A DNA stretch of 64,000 bases from Selenomonadaceae bacterium (GTDB taxonomy: Bacteria; Bacillota; Negativicutes; Selenomonadales; Selenomonadaceae). The notes below the pieces were generated by a model. That model had not been told where the DNA came from, made no database searches, and saw only the letters and a list, made by a program, of their open reading frames with translations. Position numbers and translations under genes: made by a program. The stretch covers positions 1-64,000 of the forward strand of contig JAFYNH010000007.1 in NCBI GenBank assembly GCA_017549815.1. Reading direction: 5' to 3'. Below are positions 16,839-26,012 of the stretch, one piece after another. Position 1 is the first letter of the stretch. Each line of letters starts with the position of its first letter.

Positions 16839-19748
16839 TTAAAGCGAACCCTCACGGAGTTTTTTATCAATGTAGCGATAGTACTCAAAATTCGTAACGG
16901 CAACCTCATCGCGAATAAGCGTAAAGCCCGGTTGAATGTAAGCCTCAAAAAGTTTCAGCTCGTAAACATCGCCGCGCTTTTGAATCGCCGTGTCAATCCC
17001 TATGTCAAAAATCGTATCGTCGTAGAAGGATTGATAATAATCGGGGAATCTATCCGCCAAATCAATCAGCTGATTATAAACCTTTTTCCAATCGTCGCCG
17101 TATTCCGTCTGGAGGAAATGCTCAAGTTTCATGGTGTAGCCGCCAGCAACAACGTTCGAGATAACTCCGTCGGGATTGCCAATTCGCGGATAAAGAAACG
17201 TCTTGAATTTACCTTCGGCACCGCGCCGCGCATGAATTCTTATATCGAACGGGCTACCCATGCGAGTGCGGGAAGTTATGTAGGGTTGCAGGAGATAAGG
17301 TCTCTTAGTAAAGTTTTCATTGTAGAAATTCCGCAATTCCCCAGCGTCTTTAATCGTAATCGTTTCGGTCTTTAAGTTTATGACATAATCGCCGTCAACG
17401 ACTTTTATTCTGACAACGCCACTGCCGCCGACGCCGTTACCGGGTTTCAAAACGACATCGCCGTAATATTTTTTAATCAACGCCAAGAAGTTTTCAAAGC
17501 TCTCGACCGTGTGTGTATGAATCAGAAATTCGTTAAAACGCCCGTCCTTAGACAGTTCAGTATAAAATTTCTGCTTGCCCATGCCGCCTATCGGACGGAT
17601 AAAGTAGCAGTAATTTTTCAGCCGTTTCATAATGGCGGCGGTGTCTCCGCGAGAAAGCATAACGTCATTGTCGATAATCTTCGGCAAGGGCGCGACTTTG
17701 TGAACAATCGTATTATTTTCAAGCGTAATCGCGTTGACGGTTTCATTATCAAAGTTAATGTCTTCGGGGTTGAAGAAAAGCAATTCGATATTGAAATGCT
17801 TAGCCATTAAAAACATCGGGAACCGCGCATTGGACATTTCCCAGAAATGATTTTTGACTTTTTTCATAATGCCAACGCAGAGCGGCGGATTACTTTCAAC
17901 GACGACTTGCGGCTGTCCGCCTTCAAATTGTATGGCGTCGGCGTCTTCAGTCTCAATCGTCACGCGAACCGAGCCAGCCTTAATAACCGTGCGTTTCGTT
18001 TGCTCCGTGCCGACTGTCTCTTTAACTGCTTGCTCTGGTTTATCTTCAACGACGTTTTTAATTTCTTCAATCGGCTCAAAAGGAACACTCGCGCCTTTAG
18101 CGCATCTATCGTAGGCAAGCAAGCCCGAAATCGTATGTTGTACGTCGTCAATACGCGAGCGGAAGGCGTCACTACGAACATAAAACGCGCCGAGCATACG
18201 TTCAGGATTTTGGAAATACATAGCGACTTCAGGGAAGAAATAACTGTTACGCATTCTCTCTGCGCGACGATCTGCCGCCGAATAAAAATCCTTGTCCTTT
18301 ACGCGCCTTAAAACCTTTTCCATATCGGGCAAAGACTTCATGCGCCTAATCATACTTTCCGCCGCCATAACCATTTCAAGTTGCGTGGGAGCGTGAGTCA
18401 CTGAACTATAAATTCTGGGCAGGTAACTTAAAATGTTGTCAAGCCCGAACTTAAAATATTTTTCTTTGGGTTTATAAATCGTCAGCTCGTTCAGCGTGTA
18501 TTGCATCCAATGATCGTGGTGTTCCGAATAATTTTGGCTGTTAAAGTAAAGAACGGCGCGTTCAACGAAGTCGAGCAATTCCTTATCTTTGGTAATGGCG
18601 TAAAGGCGCAACAGCCCGAACAAAGCCTCGCCGTCATAGAAGGTGACGACAAAATCTTTTCGGACGCTGAAATCTTTTATGCTTAAAGCTTGGCTGAAAT
18701 TTCCTTCGGGCTTTTGCATAGCAAAAATTCCCTGTGCGAGCGACTTCATCAGCGGGATATATTTATCGATGCCGGTTATGGTCGTCCACTTACTGAAAGC
18801 CAAAAGTGCTAAGCCGCTTATCCCGCTAGTTGTAACGTTGCCCTCGCTGAAATAAGCCGCACTTCCGCCGCTGGAAAGTTTCCTATAAATCAAAAGATTT
18901 TTAATGGCGTATTCAAGCCCGCGTTCGATAGCCGCGCCAATAGCTTGTTTATCTTGTTCGTCCGCGCAGACTTCGTAAGCCTCAGCCATTGAAAACAGCG
19001 TGCCAAAGTGTCTATGGGTGTTGTATTTGGGAACAATGGAGTCATCGCAGGGATAAAGCCCGTAGACAAACTCGCCGTCTGGCTTGCATTGGCGCACAAG
19101 ATAATTGGTGGCGTTCATAGCCATATTGAAGAAAATTTCGCTGTCGTTTTCCGCTAAGTCCCTTATGCCCGAATCGAAACCTTTGCCCATCATCGCCAAG
19201 GGCTCGGACATTCCCTCTTGAAGAAAAACACCGTTGGTATCGAAAAGTTCAATCTCGGAGTCGTCGGACATTTTCTGCCAGTCGCAATTAAAACGTTCGC
19301 GACAATAAGCGTCCGCCTTGTCGGGCTGGAATTCGCCATTGGTCTTTTCCTTATCCATATTGCAGAAAATCAAATTGGCGTTAAGTTCCTGTTCAGTGAA
19401 GGCAAGCTTATAATTTTTGTCGAGCGCGATACCTTGACGGAAACGACCGCGCTTAGTCGCCGTAATTTTTGACAAGCCCTTTGCCCATGTGACTGATTCG
19501 CTTGAGATTACCCAATCGGCTCGCAAGATGACAGGCACGACGCCTTTTTTATTTAAAGCTTCTTCGAGTGCAGTCAGAGCCGTCGACCAAGCTATTTCGG
19601 GCTTATCGGCGGTTGCGTGGCGAACAGTCGCTTTTTCCTTCAAGCTTGAGGCGGAAAGGAAAAGTCGGCACGGCACGGAAAATTTCTCACCGAATTTTTT
19701 TGCGAAAAACGGATAAAGTTTCTCGGATAAATCTTTTAAGGACAACAA
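16839..19748 (-). CDS. Large fusion: helical (toroid-like) domain plus YheC/YheD-type ATP-grasp domain
   Basis: 969 residues. Residues about 190-540 resemble an alpha/alpha-toroid of repeated helical pairs (NYLVRQCKPDGEFVYGLYP, HRHFGTLFSMAEAY, SGISGLALLAFSKW, FVVTFYDGEALFGLLRLY). The C-terminal about 330 residues match the YheC/YheD ATP-grasp group: FIRPIGGMGKQKFY, VVLKPGNGVGGSGV (nucleotide-binding loop), PYLLQPYITSRTRMGSPFDI, DIRIHARRG and a closing KLFEAYIQPGF. Bacillus YheC/D are spore-associated and lack this N-terminus. ATP-grasp enzymes usually ligate a carboxylate to an amine. The substrate here is unknown, but modification of a cell-wall or glycan polymer held by the toroid is plausible. 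Start is one of two adjacent TTG codons behind GGAGAGG. Confidence 0.8.
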   Translation of the reverse strand: MLSLKDLSEKLYPFFAKKFGEKFSVPCRLFLSASSLKEKATVRHATADKPEIAWSTALTALEEALNKKGVVPVILRADWVISSESVTWAKGLSKITATKRGRFRQGIALDKNYKLAFTEQELNANLIFCNMDKEKTNGEFQPDKADAYCRERFNCDWQKMSDDSEIELFDTNGVFLQEGMSEPLAMMGKGFDSGIRDLAENDSEIFFNMAMNATNYLVRQCKPDGEFVYGLYPCDDSIVPKYNTHRHFGTLFSMAEAYEVCADEQDKQAIGAAIERGLEYAIKNLLIYRKLSSGGSAAYFSEGNVTTSGISGLALLAFSKWTTITGIDKYIPLMKSLAQGIFAMQKPEGNFSQALSIKDFSVRKDFVVTFYDGEALFGLLRLYAITKDKELLDFVERAVLYFNSQNYSEHHDHWMQYTLNELTIYKPKEKYFKFGLDNILSYLPRIYSSVTHAPTQLEMVMAAESMIRRMKSLPDMEKVLRRVKDKDFYSAADRRAERMRNSYFFPEVAMYFQNPERMLGAFYVRSDAFRSRIDDVQHTISGLLAYDRCAKGASVPFEPIEEIKNVVEDKPEQAVKETVGTEQTKRTVIKAGSVRVTIETEDADAIQFEGGQPQVVVESNPPLCVGIMKKVKNHFWEMSNARFPMFLMAKHFNIELLFFNPEDINFDNETVNAITLENNTIVHKVAPLPKIIDNDVMLSRGDTAAIMKRLKNYCYFIRPIGGMGKQKFYTELSKDGRFNEFLIHTHTVESFENFLALIKKYYGDVVLKPGNGVGGSGVVRIKVVDGDYVINLKTETITIKDAGELRNFYNENFTKRPYLLQPYITSRTRMGSPFDIRIHARRGAEGKFKTFLYPRIGNPDGVISNVVAGGYTMKLEHFLQTEYGDDWKKVYNQLIDLADRFPDYYQSFYDDTIFDIGIDTAIQKRGDVYELKLFEAYIQPGFTLIRDEVAVTNFEYYRYIDKKLREGSL

Positions 19749-19823
19749 ATAACCTCTCCTTTAATTTTAAAAAATTTTTAGTGTCAAAATTCTAAAGCCG
19801 ACGGCGGAACTTGTCAACATGTG

Positions 19824-19850
19824 TTGATAATTGGTTTGTTCGTGTATAAT
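19824..19850 (+). promoter_or_regulatory. Promoter of truA
   Basis: TATAAT (19845-19850) is preceded by TTGATA (19824-19829) at 15 bases. The short spacer makes the -35 assignment uncertain. The -10 lies between the first in-frame start at 19821 and the SD. Confidence 0.5.
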
Positions 19851-19886
19851 GCCGCAGGTAAGAATAAAATTTTTGCGGAGGAAATT

Positions 19887-20678
19887 TTGAGGTCAGAATA
19901 TAAACAAGAAATGAAGTTGCGGCGGCGGAATATCGCGTTGACTGTCGCTTATGACGGCACGAATTACAATGGTTTTCAATGGCAAAGCCCGCCGCGATTA
20001 GCCGTCCAGAATGTTTTAGAGGAGCGGCTTGAAAAAATTTTCGGCGACAAAATTCAAATGGCGGCGGCAGGTCGTACAGACGCAGGAGTTCATGCGTTCG
20101 GGCAAGTTGTGAATTTTTTTACTGACGGGCGAATCGACGTTGAAAGAATTCCGCTTGCCGCGAGTTCGGTTTTGCCCGCCGATATTGTCGTTCGCGAGGC
20201 GCGGGAAGTCGATAAAAATTTCAGTGCATTGCATAGCGCGAAGAGTAAAATTTATCTTTATCGAATTCTGCGCGGGGCGGCGTCGAATCCTTTTGTCAGC
20301 AGATTTGCTTGGCACATTTTTAGAACGCTTGACGTTGAGGCTATGCGCGAGGCTTTAAATTTGCTAATCGGGACGCATGATTATTCGAGTTTCAAGGCGG
20401 CGGGTGGTGCTCCGAATATGAATCCCGTCCGAACGATTTATGCGGCGGAAATTTTTAATGAAAATCTTTTCGGCGGCGACGTTTTAACAATAAAAATTCA
20501 TGCCAGCGGCTTTTTATACCACATGGCGCGAAATATTACGGCGGGAATTGTTGCCGTTGGGAGAAATCGATTAAGCGTTGACGAATTCCAAAAAATTATC
20601 GACGCACGCGACAGAAGTCTTTTACCCGCTACGGCTCCCGCGCAGGGCTTATGTCTTCAAGAAGTTTTCTATGAATGA
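19887..20678 (+). CDS. truA: tRNA pseudouridine synthase A
   Basis: Isomerises uridines 38-40 in the tRNA anticodon arm. ALTVAYDGTNYNGFQWQ opens the domain, and AAAGRTDAGVHAFGQVV contains the catalytic Asp. FLYHMARNITAGIVAVG is the conserved C-terminal segment. An in-frame codon at 19821 lies upstream of the -10 box. A TTG at 19887 follows GCGGAGG by 6 bases and is chosen; ATG 19911 is the alternative but has no SD. It is divergent from the ATP-grasp fusion gene. Confidence 0.94.
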   Translation: MRSEYKQEMKLRRRNIALTVAYDGTNYNGFQWQSPPRLAVQNVLEERLEKIFGDKIQMAAAGRTDAGVHAFGQVVNFFTDGRIDVERIPLAASSVLPADIVVREAREVDKNFSALHSAKSKIYLYRILRGAASNPFVSRFAWHIFRTLDVEAMREALNLLIGTHDYSSFKAAGGAPNMNPVRTIYAAEIFNENLFGGDVLTIKIHASGFLYHMARNITAGIVAVGRNRLSVDEFQKIIDARDRSLLPATAPAQGLCLQEVFYE

Positions 20679-20796
20679 CGACTAAACAGCTTAAAAGACT
20701 TTTAAACTATTGCAAAATTTTCAATAACCTGCTATCATAACTATTCGTTTAATATGTTTTAGTTCATTTATTCTTTCCTTTAAGGAGGTATTTATT

Positions 20797-22197
20797 TTGT
20801 CTGAAGCAAAGTTGCAGAAAAAACTGACGCCGTTAAATGTTTGGGCGTTAGCTTTAGGCTGCATAATCGGCTGGGGTGCTTTCATCATGCCCGGCGAAAT
20901 TTTTTTAGTTAAGGCGGGATCTTTGGGCATGGCACTTGCAATGCTCGCCGCGACAATTATCTTAATTATCATTTCAATCAACTATTACTACATGATAAAG
21001 AGATACCCCGTTGCGGGCGGCGAATTCATATACGTCAACGCCATGCTCGGAAGGAAGAATGCTTTTATCTGCTCGTGGTTCTTAGCACTTTGCTATCTCT
21101 CGATAGTTCCCCTTAATGCGACGGCACTGGCTCTGATTTTCCGAACGGTTTTACATGACGTTCTTGATTTTCAATTCGGTTTCCATTATCAAATCGCAGG
21201 TTATGATGTCTACATGGGCGAAGTAATACTAGCGTTGACGGCATTAATCCTTTTCGCGTGGCTTAGCATAAAGGGCGTAAGTCTTACGGGGAAATTCCAA
21301 ACGCTTTTGGTTATGTTGCTTGTCGGAGGTATTGCCATTGTATCTTGTACGGCGGTTTTAAATTCCCAATTCTCTTGGTCAAATTTCTCACCGGGATTCC
21401 CGCCCGACGTAAGCAACCACTTAGTCGCGGTACTTTCCATTTTAGCAATATCACCGTGGGCATTTGTCGGATTTGATACAATTCCGCAGGCGGCTGAAGA
21501 ATTCAAATTTTCACCCGCAAGAAGTCTTTTTATAATGGTTGTGGCGATAGTTTTTGGAGCCTTCGCTTACGTCGCTTTAAACATGATAACAATCGCGGTT
21601 TTGCCACCGGGCTTTGACAACTGGGTTGACTACATAAAAGCCTCGAAAACGGCGCAAGGCTTGATGACGTTGCCAACATTTTATTCAACGTATTTACTTT
21701 TGGGCAAGGTCGGCTTGTTTGTCCTTAGTACTTCGGTAATAGCGGCGATACTTTCGGGACTTTTGGGCTTTTACATGGCGACGAGCCGTTTATTATTCGC
21801 AATGTCAAGGGATAAAGTTTTGCCTTCGACTTTCAGCGAACTGCATAGCAAATACAAGACGCCGACGAAAGCGATATTATTTATTTTGGCGGTGTCGATA
21901 ATTGCGCCGTTTATGGGACGAACGGTTTTAGGCTGGATAGTAGACATGGCGTCTTTGGGAGCCGCAGTCGGATATGGTTATACTTCGTTCGTTGCCTATA
22001 AATATGCGAAAAAGAACGGCGACATTCTGATTAAAATTACGGGACTTTTGGGCTTTGCCTTCGCGATTCTCTTTGCGATTTTGCTTGTAGTTCCGATTCC
22101 TTATCTCAACATTTCGCTGGGGCTGGAGTCTTATATCTTCTTAGCTGTATGGATAATTATAGGGTATATTTTTTATTCTTCGCGAGCAAGAAATTAA
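20797..22197 (+). CDS. APC-family amino acid permease
   Basis: A 466-residue inner-membrane transporter with about twelve hydrophobic segments. The N-terminal LGCIIGWGAFIMPGEIFLVK matches the substrate-binding unwound helix of APC permeases. Later segments include YPVAGGEFIYV and WAFVGFDTIPQAAEEFKF, which is typical of the family. The start is TTG at 20797 behind AAGGAGG. Substrate is not predictable; an amino acid/H+ symporter or exchanger is likely. It is monocistronic and faces the queC operon tail to tail. Confidence 0.88.
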   Translation: MSEAKLQKKLTPLNVWALALGCIIGWGAFIMPGEIFLVKAGSLGMALAMLAATIILIIISINYYYMIKRYPVAGGEFIYVNAMLGRKNAFICSWFLALCYLSIVPLNATALALIFRTVLHDVLDFQFGFHYQIAGYDVYMGEVILALTALILFAWLSIKGVSLTGKFQTLLVMLLVGGIAIVSCTAVLNSQFSWSNFSPGFPPDVSNHLVAVLSILAISPWAFVGFDTIPQAAEEFKFSPARSLFIMVVAIVFGAFAYVALNMITIAVLPPGFDNWVDYIKASKTAQGLMTLPTFYSTYLLLGKVGLFVLSTSVIAAILSGLLGFYMATSRLLFAMSRDKVLPSTFSELHSKYKTPTKAILFILAVSIIAPFMGRTVLGWIVDMASLGAAVGYGYTSFVAYKYAKKNGDILIKITGLLGFAFAILFAILLVVPIPYLNISLGLESYIFLAVWIIIGYIFYSSRARN

Positions 22198-22223
22198 AAA
22201 AGCCTCCTGAAATTGAGGAAGCT
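22195..22223 (-). terminator. Terminator shared by permease and queC operon
   Basis: Read on the minus strand, AGCTTCC pairs with GGAGGCT around a 9-base loop and is followed by six T residues. It ends the queC transcript. On plus, the same hairpin follows the permease stop but lacks a clear T run. Confidence 0.7.
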
Positions 22224-22241
22224 CTTGTTGTACGAAATATT

Positions 22242-22931
22242 TTATAATGCGGGGTCTTTGACGCCGTTAAGTTCAAAAGCTTTGGCTCTGTCGAGGCAAG
22301 TGGCGCATTTCCCGCAAGGTTTATCGCCGCCCTCGTAACAACTCCAAGTTAAATGATACGGAACGCCGAGTTCTAATCCGACCTTAACAACGTCGGATTT
22401 TTTTTGACATAAAAAGGGCGCGACCAATTTAATTTTCTCATAAGTGCCGATTCTGATAGCTGCGCTCATCGACGCAATAAAATCTCCGCGACAATCGGCA
22501 TAAGCACTGCCCGTAGCCGCGTCGTCGCTGTGAACGCCGATATAAAGTTCAACTGGCTCATTTTCATAAATACTGTCCGCAAAACTCGCCGCCATTGAAA
22601 GCATAAGTCCATTTCGGAACGGAACATAAGTTGCAATTCGCGGCGAGTGATTTTTTTTAATCTGCGCGGCGTAGGAGCTTTTATCGAGCGACTCGGTTGA
22701 GGTGTTAAGCAAAGCAGAATGGGAGTGTTTAAAAATTTCGGCGGCATCGAGTTCGTAACGCGCAACGTTATAAAATTCCGCGACGGCTATTGAACTTTGC
22801 AATTCTCGTTCGTGACGTTGCCCGTAAAAAATCGAGAGAGCCGATACATTTTTCGCGCCTAGCTTTTTAACCGCCATAGCCAAACACGTCGTCGAATCTA
22901 AACCGCCGCTTGATAATACTAATGCTTTCAA
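22242..22931 (-). CDS. queC: 7-cyano-7-deazaguanine synthase
   Basis: Converts 7-carboxy-7-deazaguanine to preQ0 with ATP and ammonia in queuosine synthesis. The PP-loop LSSGGLDSTTCLA lies at the N-terminus, with SIFYGQRHERE and YVPFRNGLMLS in the middle. The C-terminal zinc-binding cluster is CYEGGDKPCGKCATCLDRA. The length of 229 residues is standard. No other queuosine gene is in the window. It follows map by 18 bases and is probably the last gene of the cobU-queC run. Confidence 0.96.
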   Translation of the reverse strand: MKALVLSSGGLDSTTCLAMAVKKLGAKNVSALSIFYGQRHERELQSSIAVAEFYNVARYELDAAEIFKHSHSALLNTSTESLDKSSYAAQIKKNHSPRIATYVPFRNGLMLSMAASFADSIYENEPVELYIGVHSDDAATGSAYADCRGDFIASMSAAIRIGTYEKIKLVAPFLCQKKSDVVKVGLELGVPYHLTWSCYEGGDKPCGKCATCLDRAKAFELNGVKDPAL

Positions 22932-22949
22932 GATAAAGACCCCTTTTTT

Positions 22950-23822
22950 TCAACTCGCCAAAACTTCCGCGCCATTTTCGGTTATCAAAATAGTTTTTTC
23001 CCATTGCGCCGACAAGCTCCCGTCCTTAGTCCGAACCGTCCAATGGTCGCTTTCATCAGTCGTAACGTATTTTTCGCCCGCGTTAATCATCGGCTCGACC
23101 GTCAAGACAACGCCGGGCACAAGGAGCATACCAGTTTCCGCCTTGCAATCGTGACTGACAAACGGTTCAAGATGAAATTGCTTGCCGACGCCGTGTCCGC
23201 CTAAATCAGTTACGACAGAATAGCCGTTATCATGAGCCATTTTGCCGCAAGCCGCGCCTATATCCCCGACGAAATGCCAAGCTTGAGCCGCCGCAATGCC
23301 CGCCTCCATAATTTCGCGTGTCACGTCGATTAACCGCCGCGCTTCGGGAGAAATTTCGCCAACCGTATACATGCGCGAGGCGTCGGCAAAATATCCGTCA
23401 AGGTCGGTTGTTATGTCAATGTTAAGAATGTCGCCCGCCTTGAGAATTTCCTTGCGCGACGGAATGCCATGACAGACGACGTTATTAACCGAAATGCAAA
23501 TGCTCTTCGGATAGCCTTCAAAGCCCAAGCAACTGGGATTCGCGCCGTGACTCGTGATAAATTCATGCGCGGCATTGTTAAGAGTCAAGGTATCAACGCC
23601 CTCTTTAACCAGCTCGCTCATCAAGTCAAGTGCGCCCGTGTTGATAACTGCCGCCCGCTTTATTCCTTCAATGTCTGCCGCGTTGTTGATTAATTTTTTC
23701 GGCGGACGAACTTGATTCTTTGCTTTAACAAATTTAATTTCGCTAATCCTATCGTCGAAGTCTTCATGACACTTTTTATATTTCTTACCGCTACCGCACC
23801 AACACGGGTCGTTTCGTTTCAT
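22950..23822 (-). CDS. map: Methionine aminopeptidase with N-terminal SEC-C zinc motif
   Basis: Removes the N-terminal Met from new proteins. The first 20 residues form a SEC-C motif (NDPCWCGSGKKYKKCH), as in SecA tails, which binds zinc and can contact the ribosome. The peptidase domain follows, with metal ligands in NIDITTDLDGYFADASRMY, GGHGVGKQFHLEPFV, VLTVEPMI and a terminal E in WEKTILITENG. An in-frame start at 23855 exists, but the ATG at 23822 begins the SEC-C motif directly and follows AAGGAG. Confidence 0.94.
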   Translation of the reverse strand: MKRNDPCWCGSGKKYKKCHEDFDDRISEIKFVKAKNQVRPPKKLINNAADIEGIKRAAVINTGALDLMSELVKEGVDTLTLNNAAHEFITSHGANPSCLGFEGYPKSICISVNNVVCHGIPSRKEILKAGDILNIDITTDLDGYFADASRMYTVGEISPEARRLIDVTREIMEAGIAAAQAWHFVGDIGAACGKMAHDNGYSVVTDLGGHGVGKQFHLEPFVSHDCKAETGMLLVPGVVLTVEPMINAGEKYVTTDESDHWTVRTKDGSLSAQWEKTILITENGAEVLAS

Positions 23823-23861
23823 ACGTCGCAACATCTCCTTGAAAAATTTTATCATAAATCT

Positions 23862-24524
23862 TTATTTCCTCATTGGACAATCAAGCTTATCACAGGCGGC
23901 GCAATTCCCTAGTCTCTTTTCCCTAGTCTCTTGCCCCTTTTTTTCCAAGCCGATAATAGCAGTAATAGACTTTCTCGGCTCCAACATCATTGCCGAAGTT
24001 AAACTGATTCCGATTTGCTCCGCGCCCGAAATTTTAAAAAGTTTTTCCTGCGCCGTCAAATCCCAATCGCCATAACCGGGACTGAATCGCCAACGCATTT
24101 TATAACCTTCCTTAGAAAATTTCGCCGCAAAATTTTTCTCCATTAAATCAGCCGCTTGCTCGACTACCGCAGTTGCCGCCGCGTCCAAAAGTACCGACGC
24201 CAAATATTCTCCGCGCTCGAACTTTTTATTAATTTCTTGTTCAATCGCCTCGCCGACCGTCGCCGCCATGCAAATAACTTTTTCGCAACCGATAAGGTGT
24301 TTTATAATCGAATTGCCCGCTATTGTAAAGGGCGGCTTGCTCGCGACCGTGCAATTTTTATAATCGTAAAGCTCCCATGCGCCGCGCACTTCCGAAAGTA
24401 TCAAAGCTTCCGCGCAGGCGTCCAAAATATTTTGTTCGCCGAAGTTTTGAGCTTTTTTTAAGCCTGCGTAACGACGAGTTTCCGCCGCGTCAATTTCTAA
24501 AATCTGCGCGTTATATATCGGCAA
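23862..24524 (-). CDS. Vitamin B12-dependent methionine synthase activation-domain protein
   Basis: A 220-residue stand-alone protein resembling the C-terminal SAM-binding reactivation domain of MetH. It has RWRFSPGYGDWDLTAQEKLF and the later MMLEPRKSITAIIG segment, both hallmarks of that domain, and a terminal Cys cluster (CAACDKLDCP). Such free-standing forms are thought to reactivate B12-dependent methionine synthases that lack the domain. The linker GQETREKRLGN is encoded by a CCCTAGTCTC-type repeat. It lies between cobyric acid synthase and map. Confidence 0.85.
   Translation of the reverse strand: MPIYNAQILEIDAAETRRYAGLKKAQNFGEQNILDACAEALILSEVRGAWELYDYKNCTVASKPPFTIAGNSIIKHLIGCEKVICMAATVGEAIEQEINKKFERGEYLASVLLDAAATAVVEQAADLMEKNFAAKFSKEGYKMRWRFSPGYGDWDLTAQEKLFKISGAEQIGISLTSAMMLEPRKSITAIIGLEKKGQETREKRLGNCAACDKLDCPMRK
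23907..23940. repeat. CCCTAGTCTC repeat inside a coding region
   Basis: CCTAGTCTCTTTTCCCTAGT and CTCTTGCCCC form a two-unit array of the TAGGGACTAG family, here translated on minus as the linker of the MetH-activation-domain protein. Confidence 0.7.
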
Positions 24525-24545
24525 AATTTTTTCCCTCCAAGCGTT

Positions 24546-26012
24546 TCAGCCCATGATTTTATTTAGCAAGTCCATGTTCAAACTTTCGCGGACGGTTTTG
24601 GCGAGTCGTTCATAATTTTTTTGTTTCTCGGCGCGGACGTTACAAGTTGATTCAAGCGGCGGCAAATTTTTATTTACGCGGACGGCATTCAGAAATTTTC
24701 TACGGAAATCGTCATTGTCAAAAATCCCGTGAATGTAAGTCCCGAAAATATTTCCCTGACCACTGACCACTATCCCCTGACCACTTGAAATTCCACTGTG
24801 AATTTCGTAGCCGTCAAGATTTTTACTCGTAATTCGACTGCCTAAAAAATTAAAATCGACTTCGGCAAGCGTCACTTGTCGAGTAAATTTTTCGGCGTTG
24901 AAAGTCGTTTCAATCGGCAAAAGTTTCAAGCCGTCAAGCTCCGTGTGATTTGATTCTGTCTGGAGCGGGTCGAAAATTTTTTCACCGAGCATTTGAAAGC
25001 CGCCACATATACCGACAATCGCCGCGCCGTCCTTAGCACGTTGCAAAATTTTTTCCGCAAAATGATTCCCGCGCAGATTTATCAAATCCTCCGAAGTATT
25101 TTTACTGCCGGGCAAAATAATCACGTCAGCCGCGTCGAGTTCATCGGGATTGGTTGCATAAAAAAGATTAACGTCCGCCTCGCCCGCCAAGCTGTCAAAG
25201 TCCGTGAAGTTGGAAAGCTTGCCGAGCCGAATCACCGCAATTTTAATAGGGACAAGGGACTGGGGACTAGGGACTAGGGTTTTGTCGTCGAGTGAAACGC
25301 TGTCCTCGTCGTCAATGCCGAGCTTTTCTATAAAAGGTACAGTCCCCAGCACGGGCTTTGAAGTTTTCTTCTCCAAAAAATCTACGGCGGGCAAAAGTAA
25401 ATTCACGTCGCCGCGAAATTTATTTATCACAAGCCCTTTAACCAAATCGCGTTCGTCGTCGTCCAAAAGTTCCAACGTCCCGACTAATGACGCTAAAGCC
25501 CCGCCTCTGTCTATGTCGGCTACCAAAATCACGGGCGCATTTAAAAATTTTGCCACGCGCATATTCACAATATCATTAGCCTTTAAATTGACTTCGGCAG
25601 GTGAGCCTGCGCCTTCAATTATGATTGTGTCGAATTCGGCAGATAATTTTTTCAGCGCGGCTTTAACGGCGTCGAAGGCTTTAAGCGAATAGCCTTGATG
25701 ATAAGCCGCCGCACTCATGACGCCGACCGCCCGACCGTTGATTATGACTTGCGAAGTTGCGTTGCCCGTCGGCTTGAGCAATACAGGGTTCATTTCGACT
25801 CGCGGAGCTAAATTTGCCGCCTCTGCCTGCGCGACTTGTGCCCGTCCCATTTCCAAGCCGTCCGCTGTCACGAACGAATTCAACGCCATATTCTGCGCTT
25901 TGAATGGAGCCACGCGCCGTCCTTCCCGATAAAAAATTCTGCATAAAGCCGTTGTCAATATACTCTTGCCGACGTGCGAGCTTGTCCCTTGAAACATTAA
26001 ATATTTTGTCAT
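24546..26012 (-). CDS. cbiP: Cobyric acid synthase
   Basis: Amidates adenosylcobyrinic a,c-diamide at four side chains using glutamine and ATP. The N-terminal P-loop-like FQGTSSHVGKSILTTALCR and PFKAQNMALNS mark the synthetase domain. The glutamine amidotransferase domain has the Cys nucleophile in IVGICGGFQMLG and a His in GTYIHGIFDND. Two surface loops are encoded by short repeats: LVPSPQSLVP (about 25250-25281) and SSGQGIVVSGQG (24755-24790). The length of 488 residues is close to normal. Its start overlaps the GNAT stop. Confidence 0.95.
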   Translation of the reverse strand: MTKYLMFQGTSSHVGKSILTTALCRIFYREGRRVAPFKAQNMALNSFVTADGLEMGRAQVAQAEAANLAPRVEMNPVLLKPTGNATSQVIINGRAVGVMSAAAYHQGYSLKAFDAVKAALKKLSAEFDTIIIEGAGSPAEVNLKANDIVNMRVAKFLNAPVILVADIDRGGALASLVGTLELLDDDERDLVKGLVINKFRGDVNLLLPAVDFLEKKTSKPVLGTVPFIEKLGIDDEDSVSLDDKTLVPSPQSLVPIKIAVIRLGKLSNFTDFDSLAGEADVNLFYATNPDELDAADVIILPGSKNTSEDLINLRGNHFAEKILQRAKDGAAIVGICGGFQMLGEKIFDPLQTESNHTELDGLKLLPIETTFNAEKFTRQVTLAEVDFNFLGSRITSKNLDGYEIHSGISSGQGIVVSGQGNIFGTYIHGIFDNDDFRRKFLNAVRVNKNLPPLESTCNVRAEKQKNYERLAKTVRESLNMDLLNKIMG

